64,000 nt of DNA from Chthonomonadales bacterium. Its GTDB lineage: Bacteria > Armatimonadota > Chthonomonadetes > Chthonomonadales > CAJBBX01. A program made the translations under genes and the position numbers. The DNA lies in NCBI GenBank assembly GCA_020849275.1, contig JADLGO010000065.1:94601-158600 (forward strand), written 5' to 3'. The notes beneath the pieces are model-generated. The model had not been told where the DNA came from and did no database searches. It saw nothing but the letters and a program-made list of their open reading frames with translations. This document shows, piece by piece, positions 44,426 through 50,578 of the stretch (the first letter of the stretch is position 1; every line of letters starts with the position of its first letter).

Positions 44426-45300
44426 CCTTGCATGCCCCTTCGGGTGGCGCGCGCGCGCGACGCGAACATCGCTAGATTGCCCACTACGATCGACACGATG
44501 ACCAGCCCGAACGCCGCCGAGAGCGGGCCCATGTACTGCCGGCCGAAGGAGTAGGGGCCGGTGCCGTGCTCCACGTTGAGCTGCTCGTAGTCGTAGGCCC
44601 CCTTGGCTCCCCAGAGCACGCCCGTGAGCTGGCCGGAGGCGTAGTACGGCAGCGATTCGGGCGCCATCACGGATGTCGGGCAGAAGCCCTTCATCACGCC
44701 GGACTTCAGGAGTTGGATCCACACCATGTGGGTGGCGGCGGCGGAGAACTCGACCACGATGTTCACGTCGTCGATGCTCCGGATGCCGGCCATCACCGGC
44801 AGCGAGCTCAGGGGCTTCTTGTCGACGGAGTCCAGCTTCACGGTGCCGATCAGGTCGACATTGATCCCCTTGACGAAGTTGCCAGCGCTGGCCTGATAGC
44901 CGAGGCTCACCCAGTCGCGGCCATACACGTAGTCGTAACGCGGGGCCACCTCGCGGATCCGGTCGAGCGCCACCTGCATGCCCTCAGGCGTGAACGACGA
45001 GACGGCGAAGCGGATGCGCCGCGACATGAGGTGGTGGAGCACGGCGACGAACTGCCCCTGATTCTCGCCGCGAGTCCCCTTCGACCACGTGGAAGAGAGG
45101 AGCACAATCTTGTTTTTCGGGGTGGCGTTGATCGTCTCCCAGAGGCTTCGGCTCATCGGTGACACGGCGTTGGGGATGTTGATCGGCCAGAGCGTCGGGA
45201 TCGCCACCACGACGATCAGTATGTGCCAGAGGACACGCCGATCGATGTGCTGCAGCCTATCCCACCAGGAGGCGCCGGGCGCGCCGGGTGTCACGGCCAT
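44422..45300 (-). CDS. Unknown protein with large domain between two membrane helices, fifth gene of the operon
   Basis: A 292-residue protein. A short N-terminal tail (SWWDRLQHIDRRV) is followed by a membrane helix (about 26-46, LWHILIVVVAIPTLWPI), a domain of about 200 residues (KIVLLSSTWSKGTRGENQGQ, SSFTPEGMQVALDRIREVAP, ATHMVWIQLLKSGVMKGFCP) and a C-terminal helix (LSAAFGLVIVSIVVGNLAMF). The domain is therefore either outside the inner membrane or between two anchors. It has alternating strand-helix character like a Rossmann or periplasmic-binding fold, which is an impression only. The start at 45300 follows GGAGG. It is coupled to the next gene by ATGA. Confidence 0.85.
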   Translation of the reverse strand: MAVTPGAPGASWWDRLQHIDRRVLWHILIVVVAIPTLWPINIPNAVSPMSRSLWETINATPKNKIVLLSSTWSKGTRGENQGQFVAVLHHLMSRRIRFAVSSFTPEGMQVALDRIREVAPRYDYVYGRDWVSLGYQASAGNFVKGINVDLIGTVKLDSVDKKPLSSLPVMAGIRSIDDVNIVVEFSAAATHMVWIQLLKSGVMKGFCPTSVMAPESLPYYASGQLTGVLWGAKGAYDYEQLNVEHGTGPYSFGRQYMGPLSAAFGLVIVSIVVGNLAMFASRARATRRGMQG

Positions 45301-45316
45301 GTGCGTCTCTGCCTCC

Positions 45317-46147
45317 TCAGTCGCCAAACAGCGCGCCGCGCTCGATGCCGAGCCAGATGCGCAGGCCCATCGCCAGGCCGCCGATGCCAATGCCGAAGTC
45401 GATGGCGCGCAGCGCGGGAGAGCTCACCACGGTGAGCAGCCAGCTGCTCCAGGTCTCCACCCTCAGGTTCGCCGTCAGGCCGCGGTCCGGCACCCAGCCG
45501 GTTAGTATCACCCCGAAGGAGAGGCCGAGCAGCACGATCAGCGCGGCGCCCATCAGGATCGAGGCCTCCAGCGATCGGATGCGAAACGCCCGGTAGGCGG
45601 CTGATAGGATGAAGAACGAGATGAGCGAGAACATGGCCGCGTCCATGTTCTGCTGGAGCCCATCGAATAAGTAGCTGAACGCCCGGTCGATGCCCGGGTG
45701 GCTCCCGGTGTTGGCCTTGGACCAGAGCCCGATCGTCAGCATCGCCGCCGCCGCCAGCAGGAGCGCCAGGCTGTTGATCCAGCCTGGGCGCGCGCGCGCC
45801 ACGTTGTTGCTGTGGATGCGCGCCAGGCTGAACAGGCCCAGCCCGAGCACTAGGGCGCCGAGGATCTGGCTGAACGGGCTGATGACCTCCGGGATCAGCT
45901 TGGTCAGCGAGACCGAGCCGATGAAGTTCTCCTGTGTCACGGTGCCGTTCGGGTTGGTGATCGCGCGAGTTGGCAGGAAGAACTCCAGAGCGTAGAAGAG
46001 CCCGGAGGCGAAGACGATGACGCTCAGCAGCGGCCGGCGGTAGCGCGGCGCCAGGCGGGTGAGGGCAGCGATGATGACTACCGTGCCGACCAGCACGATC
46101 GCCACGGCTAGCCATAGCCAGCCTCCGCGAGCGGTGGTGAGTGTCAT
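45317..46147 (-). CDS. Unknown polytopic membrane protein, fourth gene of the operon
   Basis: A 276-residue protein with six or seven membrane helices (WLWLAVAIVLVGTVVIIAAL at 10-29, then about 39-58, 88-108, 122-142, 168-184 and 192-214, with a weaker one near 240-262). A conserved-looking loop reads TGSHPGIDRAFSYLFDGLQQ. The ATG at 46147 gives the first helix a normal cytoplasmic start. The family is not recognised. It is 16 bases from the next gene and 23 from the previous one, within the operon. Confidence 0.83.
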   Translation of the reverse strand: MTLTTARGGWLWLAVAIVLVGTVVIIAALTRLAPRYRRPLLSVIVFASGLFYALEFFLPTRAITNPNGTVTQENFIGSVSLTKLIPEVISPFSQILGALVLGLGLFSLARIHSNNVARARPGWINSLALLLAAAAMLTIGLWSKANTGSHPGIDRAFSYLFDGLQQNMDAAMFSLISFFILSAAYRAFRIRSLEASILMGAALIVLLGLSFGVILTGWVPDRGLTANLRVETWSSWLLTVVSSPALRAIDFGIGIGGLAMGLRIWLGIERGALFGD

Positions 46148-46170
46148 GGGCTCTCGACCTTCGGGCGTCC

Positions 46171-46986
46171 CTACCCGATCCCCAGGGACTTCAGGAACGC
46201 GGTCCAGCCGCCGGGCCCGAACAGAAGGGCGATTGGCGAGGGCTGGGGGAAGTAGATGGATGAAAGGATGCAGCCGGCGATGATGCACGCGGCCAGCACG
46301 AGCTTACCGTAGTCCTGGCCCACCAGACTGCCGGTGGCGACCGGCTCGCGGCTGAGGTACGCGCTGGCCGCGTAGAACTCGTCGCCGATGATGACGTAGT
46401 CGCAGGCGGCCACGAAGAAGGGCGTCTGGGTCGTCTGCGTGGTGCCGGCGACCTGGATCGCCCCGATCATGTTGGCGGTTTCTGCGAAGATGAGCGACTC
46501 CGCGTAGAAGGCGCCCATGAAGAAGGTCGCCGCCACTCGCTCACGCTGGATGATGCCCGACACGCCCGCCGCGAACGCGAACTGCGCCCCGGAGATGAAC
46601 TGCACGGAGTCCGGGTCGTAGTTCTCGCTTCTCCCCTCCGCCCGGTAGGCATCCTGGATTACCTCCTGGCCCACGGCGTACAGCAGCGCATCGGAGACAC
46701 AGAGGCGGATCGGGTTGGCGAACCTGGCGGCGGTGCGCGTGATATAGCTGAAGATGTTGAGCGCCTGCAGACCCACGATGTCCAGGCCGCTCAGGCCGGG
46801 CACCATAAGGATGGGGCGGCCCATCTCGGTGGCGCGGCCGACGGCCTCGTCGATGGCGTTCAGCCCGGCGATGCGGCGTATAAACGGCAGGCGGCCGCGC
46901 AGCGCGGTGAGGATGCGAAACAGGATCAGCGCGACGAGCGCGCCCTCAAAGATCGCGATGAACCAGTTCTCATCCGCGTGGAGCAT
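46171..46986 (-). CDS. Membrane protein of the DUF6754 type, third gene of the operon
   Basis: A 271-residue protein with an N-terminal helix (WFIAIFEGALVALILFRILT), a long moderately hydrophobic middle containing FISGAQFAFAAGVSGIIQRE and FFMGAFYAESLIFAETANMI, and a C-terminal helix (LVLAACIIAGCILSSIYFP). The middle resembles what I recall as DUF6754, a family without known function; this name needs a profile search. Other striking segments are MVPGLSGLDIVGLQALNIF and FFVAACDYVIIGDEFYAASA. It overlaps the small gene upstream by 17 bases. Confidence 0.85.
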   Translation of the reverse strand: MLHADENWFIAIFEGALVALILFRILTALRGRLPFIRRIAGLNAIDEAVGRATEMGRPILMVPGLSGLDIVGLQALNIFSYITRTAARFANPIRLCVSDALLYAVGQEVIQDAYRAEGRSENYDPDSVQFISGAQFAFAAGVSGIIQRERVAATFFMGAFYAESLIFAETANMIGAIQVAGTTQTTQTPFFVAACDYVIIGDEFYAASAYLSREPVATGSLVGQDYGKLVLAACIIAGCILSSIYFPQPSPIALLFGPGGWTAFLKSLGIG

Positions 46987-47308
46987 CCGACGTTCCCTTT
47001 CCGTCCGCGGCGCGGCACGCTGCATCGGCGTCCGCGGCGAGCTCCTCGATGCGCACGATGAGGCGCTCCACGTTCGCCCGATCCTGAAGCAGCGCCGTCG
47101 CGGCGCGCAGGTTACCGACTCCGACGAACGGGGCTATGAACGGCGACGTCACGATCAGCCCCTGGCCAGCGATGAACGCGAGGGGCTTATGCATCTCCAG
47201 GAAGAGGATAGCCGGCGTCTCGAGCCGCCGCCGCACAATGGCGGTGGCGATCCGGTCGATCAGCGCGTCGCGCTCGTCCGGAGGCGGATCGAGGTCAGGG
47301 CCGGGCAC
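46970..47308 (-). CDS. Small helical protein of unknown function, second gene of the operon
   Basis: A 112-residue protein without a clear membrane helix. The core, RLETPAILFLEMHKPLAFIA, then GQGLIVTSPFIAPFVGVGNL, then LLQDRANVERLIVRIEELA, has a conserved look: an amphipathic first part that could lie on a membrane and a charged C-terminal helix. The GTG at 47308 follows GGAGG and overlaps the first operon gene; a longer frame upstream is a shadow of that gene. The family is uncharacterised as far as I can tell. Confidence 0.75.
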   Translation of the reverse strand: MPGPDLDPPPDERDALIDRIATAIVRRRLETPAILFLEMHKPLAFIAGQGLIVTSPFIAPFVGVGNLRAATALLQDRANVERLIVRIEELAADADAACRAADGKGTSDAPRG

Positions 47309-47798
47309 CCGCGTCCTCCCCCGGGACCATCGCGCGCACGATCGAGAGGACCTCGGCGCCGGTGGCGCGGTCGCCATCGGGCGTGCAGCGGAGCACGATC
47401 CCGCGAAACCCGTCCAGGCGGCTCGGCGTCAGGAACGGTGAGAGGCAGATCGCGGCGCCGCGCGCGTCCACGCGGCGCACCCTCTCCCAGGGCATCTCCA
47501 GTCGCGTCAGGCCGCACACCATCGTGGCTCGGCGGTTGGTCAGGCGAAACCGCATCGGGAACAGGTACTCGGCCGCGGAGAAGACGATCACGAGCGCGGC
47601 CGCCACGGAGACGAGTGGCGCGCGAAAGAGCGCGAAGCCCAGGGCGGCCGCGGCGCCTGCCGCGAGGGCGACCGCCCACGCGCGCCGGGGATCCTGGCGG
47701 AGCAGGTGGATCGACCACTCCAGCAGCACGCTCTCCTCGCCGGCGGCAGACTGCGCGGGCGGGCTACTGGCTGGACTGACCGGCATCGGCTCATGCAT
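47295..47798 (-). CDS. Two-helix membrane protein with PH-like domain, first gene of the operon
   Basis: A 167-residue protein. Two adjacent membrane helices (about 40-57 and 60-78) are followed by a beta-rich domain (YLFPMRFRLTNRRATMVCGL, LEMPWERVRRVDARG, GIVLRCTPDGDRA) that looks like a bacterial PH-type domain of the kind found behind short hairpin anchors. It is first after the strong promoter at 47843-47872. Two ATG codons are possible (47798 and 47786); a GGGAG lies directly before the first, which favours the second by spacing. The function is unknown. Confidence 0.75.
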   Translation of the reverse strand: MHEPMPVSPASSPPAQSAAGEESVLLEWSIHLLRQDPRRAWAVALAAGAAAALGFALFRAPLVSVAAALVIVFSAAEYLFPMRFRLTNRRATMVCGLTRLEMPWERVRRVDARGAAICLSPFLTPSRLDGFRGIVLRCTPDGDRATGAEVLSIVRAMVPGEDAGARP

Positions 47799-47842
47799 CT
47801 CCCGTGGCGTGCTGGGATGGGTGACGGGGCGGACCGCTGCCG

Positions 47843-47872
47843 ATTATATGCGAGCGCAGCCTCATCTGTCAA
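47843..47872 (-). promoter_or_regulatory. Consensus promoter of the six-gene membrane operon
   Basis: On the minus strand a perfect TTGACA (47867-47872) and a perfect TATAAT (47843-47848) are 18 bases apart, about 45 bases before the first gene. It is one of the two strongest promoters in the window, comparable to that of the tRNA cluster. Confidence 0.9.
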
Positions 47873-48002
47873 GCCGGCGGCGGTCACTCTGGCGGCCCGC
47901 CGGGCCGCGCACGATGGTGCCCTGGCAGCGCCAGTGATCGGAGACGGCGGCCGGTCCTCGGCGTGACGCAGGGCACCGTGTAACGCGCACGCGCGCGAGG
48001 CA

Positions 48003-48031
48003 TTGACGCCCGGCCGGGCCTCAGGTATACT
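48003..48031 (+). promoter_or_regulatory. Promoter of infC-rpmI-rplT
   Basis: TTGACG (48003-48008), a 17-base spacer and TATACT (48026-48031). It gives a leader of about 40 bases before the infC start codon. Confidence 0.8.
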
Positions 48032-48078
48032 GTGCCCTGTCGTTCGCTTGTCTTGCTCGCGATCAAGGGGGACGTCCC

Positions 48079-48609
48079 ATCAACAAAGAGTTTCGCGTTA
48101 ACGAGCAGATCCTGCGCTATCACCGGGACTACCCGCGTGTGCGCGACGTGCGCCTTGTCGATGACGAAGGGACCCAGCACGGCATCGTCGAAGTCCGTCA
48201 AGCTCTGGCGATGGCCAAGGAGCGGGGTCTCGATCTCATCGAGGTGGCGCCTCAGGCGGCGCCGCCCGTGTGTCGCATCATGGACTACGGCCGCTACAAG
48301 TATGAGCAGGCCAAGCGAGACCGCGATGCGCAGAAGAAGCAGAAGGGCGGCGATCTGAAGGGCGTGTGGCTTCGGCCCGGTACCGACGATCACGACTTCA
48401 ACTTCAAGCTCAAGAATGCGCTCAAGTTCCTGGAGGATGGCGACAAGGTCAAGGTCACCGTCCGGTTTCGGAGCCGGGAGATCACCCACCCGGAGTTCGC
48501 CCGCAAGCTGCTCGACAAGGTGGTCGAGGCGGCCGCGGACGTCGCGGCCGTCGAGAAGCCCCCGGCGATGGAGGGGCGGACGATGACGCTCATCCTGGCG
48601 CCGAAGTAG
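48079..48609 (+). CDS. infC: Translation initiation factor IF-3, AUC start codon
   Basis: A 176-residue IF-3, which binds the 30S subunit, checks the start codon and prevents premature 50S joining. It begins (I)NKEFRVNEQIL, matching the conserved N-terminus, and contains DLIEVAPQAAPPVCRIMDYG and the C-terminal domain RFRSREITHPEFARKLLD. The start is ATC at 48079, 6 bases after a GGGGGA site. There is no ATG, GTG or TTG in frame between the promoter and that point, and the next GTG at 48139 would delete the conserved N-terminus. Rare AUU/AUC starts are typical of infC and allow autoregulation. Confidence 0.95.
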   Translation: MNKEFRVNEQILRYHRDYPRVRDVRLVDDEGTQHGIVEVRQALAMAKERGLDLIEVAPQAAPPVCRIMDYGRYKYEQAKRDRDAQKKQKGGDLKGVWLRPGTDDHDFNFKLKNALKFLEDGDKVKVTVRFRSREITHPEFARKLLDKVVEAAADVAAVEKPPAMEGRTMTLILAPK

Positions 48610-48671
48610 GGGCACCTTCCCCCAACGCTCGATGTGCCCGCCACGCCGGGCACGGCACGATAGCCCGGCTG

Positions 48672-48711
48672 CCGGAGCAGGCTGCACCGCGATGCAGTGA
48701 GCCCGCTCCGG
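48672..48711 (+). other. Structured RNA hairpin between infC and rpmI
   Basis: Arms CCGGAGC (48672-48678) and GCTCCGG (48705-48711) enclose a second stem (GGCT/AGCC) and an inner TGCA/TGCA hairpin with small bulges. It lies in the 125-base gap before rpmI. It could be a ribosomal-protein autoregulatory site, since L20 controls rpmI-rplT in other bacteria, but no match to a known L20 leader was established. Confidence 0.4.
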
Positions 48712-48734
48712 CTTCGCGCTGTGAGGATATGAGT

Positions 48735-48935
48735 ATGCCCAGACTGAAGACTCGCAAGACGGTGGCGAAACGCTTCAAGGTGACGGCGACCGGCAAACTG
48801 GTTCGGCGATCCACCGGTCTTAATCACCTGATGCGCAAGAAGAGCCCGTCGCGCAAGCGCGATCTGCGGAAGGGCTCCATCCTCTTCGAAGGCGATGGGA
48901 AGCGCATTCGCCGCATGCTCGGCGAGGGGGCCTGA
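48735..48935 (+). CDS. rpmI: 50S ribosomal protein L35
   Basis: A 66-residue, strongly basic L35 (PRLKTRKTVAKRFKVTATGK, HLMRKKSPSRKRDLRKG). It belongs to the conserved infC-rpmI-rplT order. The ATG at 48735 is chosen over one six bases upstream because the GAGGAT site is then at normal spacing. Confidence 0.97.
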   Translation: MPRLKTRKTVAKRFKVTATGKLVRRSTGLNHLMRKKSPSRKRDLRKGSILFEGDGKRIRRMLGEGA

Positions 48936-49010
48936 GAGCCCCTGGCGGGTGCGGCGTGCGCGGGCGCGCGCCGCCGGCCCACACCGACTACCTCGCTAGG
49001 AGAACGCACC

Positions 49011-49388
49011 ATGCCGCGCGTGAAACGCGGAACCCTCGTTAAGAAGCGTCACAAGAAGGTCCTGGAGGCCGCGAGCGGCTACTTCGGGGGCAAGCACCGC
49101 CTGTTCAAGTCCGCCAACGAGCAGGTGATGAAGAGCGGCAACTATGCCTATCGTGACCGCCGCAACAAGAAGCGCGAGTTTCGCCGCCTCTGGATCACGC
49201 GCATCAGCGCCGCCTGCCGCCTCAACGGCATGACCTACGGTCGATTCATTGAGGGGCTGACCAAGGGTGGCGTGGCGGTGGACCGCAAGGTGCTTTCGGA
49301 CATCGCCATCACGGATCCGCACGCCTTTGGGCAGCTCGTGGCGCAGGCGACGAGCGTGCTGCGGTCGGCGGGCCAGCCTGCCGGTTAG
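49011..49388 (+). CDS. rplT: 50S ribosomal protein L20
   Basis: A 125-residue L20, an early 23S rRNA-binding assembly protein. It begins [20 protein letters not shown] and contains [20 protein letters not shown] and [19 protein letters not shown]. The start follows AGGAGA. In other bacteria L20 represses its own operon; a hairpin before rpmI is a candidate site here. Confidence 0.98.
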   Translation: MPRVKRGTLVKKRHKKVLEAASGYFGGKHRLFKSANEQVMKSGNYAYRDRRNKKREFRRLWITRISAACRLNGMTYGRFIEGLTKGGVAVDRKVLSDIAITDPHAFGQLVAQATSVLRSAGQPAG

Positions 49389-49423
49389 CTCGGGCCCTCT
49401 CGGACAACGGTCGCGCAGACCTG

Positions 49424-49479
49424 GCGCCCCGGCAGCGGCCTTCCCGACCATGGACTGCGGGAGGCCGCTGCCGGGGCGC
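49424..49479 (+). terminator. Large hairpin between rplT and pheS
   Basis: A perfect 18-bp inverted repeat (49424-49441 with 49462-49479), extended by about three pairs, encloses a loop of about 15-20 bases. There is no T tract. It lies in the 121-base gap and could terminate, attenuate or process the translation-operon transcript before pheST. Confidence 0.5.
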
Positions 49480-49509
49480 TCGCCTTGCGCCAATCCTGGG
49501 AGCCTTGAC

Positions 49510-50490
49510 ATGGACGAGTTGCTGGATCTGGTTGCCCTCGCGGAGGACGAGATCGCTCGGGCCGGCTCGACGGTCGCGCTGGGCCAGGCCGAGGCGCGCT
49601 ACCTCGGCTCCAGAGGCAGCCTGCAGGCGCAGCTTCGGTCGATAGCCTCGCTGCCGCGCGAGGAGCGCCCCGCACTGGGCGCGCGCGTGAACGCGGCCAA
49701 GGAGCGGCTGACCGCGCTGATCGCCGCGCGTCGGGCCGAGCTCGGGCGCGCCGAGTCCGATGCCCGCCTGCGCGCCGAGGCGATCGACGTTACGCTGCCA
49801 GGCCGCCCGTTCCCGTCGGGCGGCTTGCATCCTCTGAGCGCCACCGCCCGGCGTGCGAAGCAGGTGCTCGGCGGTCTGGGTTTCGAGTTCGTCGACGGGC
49901 CCGAGCTCGAGGACTACGCCCACAACTTCGCCGCGCTCAACTACCCGGAGGACCACCCGGCCTTCGACGAGCAGATGACCTTCTACGTGGACGACACGCG
50001 CCTGCTGCGCACGCAGACCACGGCGCTCCAGGGGCGCGTCATGACCGGCCGCCGCCCGCCGTTTCGCATCGCCACGCTCGGGCGCTGCTTTCGCTACGAG
50101 AACGTCGACGCCACGCACCACCACACCTTCCACCAGGTCGACGTCTTCATGGTCGACGAGGGGATCTCGCTGGCCGACCTCAAGGGCACGCTCCGGCAGT
50201 TCGCGAGCGCGATGTTCGGCGGCGAGGTGCAGGTGCGCTTCCGGCCGGACTACTTTCCGTTCGTCGAGCCGGGCGTCGACTACGCGATCCTTTGGGGAGG
50301 GCGCTGGCTGGAGCTCGGCGGCGCCGGGCTCATTCATCCGAGCATCCTGGAAGGGTGCGGAATCGACAGCGAGCGCTACAGCGGCTTCGCCTTCGGCCTC
50401 GGCGTGGAGCGCATCCACATGGTGCGCCATGGGGTCTCCGACCTGCGCCTCTATCTCGAGAACGACCTCCGGTTCCTGCGGCAGTGCTGA
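49510..50490 (+). CDS. pheS: Phenylalanyl-tRNA synthetase alpha subunit
   Basis: A 326-residue catalytic subunit. The N-terminal coiled-coil arm (about 1-85) is followed by the class II core: motif 1 near GLHPLSATARRAKQVLGGLG, motif 2 in RIATLGRCFRYENVDATHHH and HQVDVFMVDEGISL, and motif 3 in GFAFGLGVERIHMVRHGV. It charges tRNA-Phe as an alpha2beta2 tetramer with PheT. It is separated from rplT by a large hairpin and is followed 88 bases later by pheT. Confidence 0.97.
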   Translation: MDELLDLVALAEDEIARAGSTVALGQAEARYLGSRGSLQAQLRSIASLPREERPALGARVNAAKERLTALIAARRAELGRAESDARLRAEAIDVTLPGRPFPSGGLHPLSATARRAKQVLGGLGFEFVDGPELEDYAHNFAALNYPEDHPAFDEQMTFYVDDTRLLRTQTTALQGRVMTGRRPPFRIATLGRCFRYENVDATHHHTFHQVDVFMVDEGISLADLKGTLRQFASAMFGGEVQVRFRPDYFPFVEPGVDYAILWGGRWLELGGAGLIHPSILEGCGIDSERYSGFAFGLGVERIHMVRHGVSDLRLYLENDLRFLRQC

Positions 50491-50578
50491 GGGCTGAAGG
50501 CGGGCCGCCGCGGGCCGACGGGGCCATCCGCCCCTGGACGCGCGGCCGTCGGACTGCTTGAAGGGGGCACGCTACACG

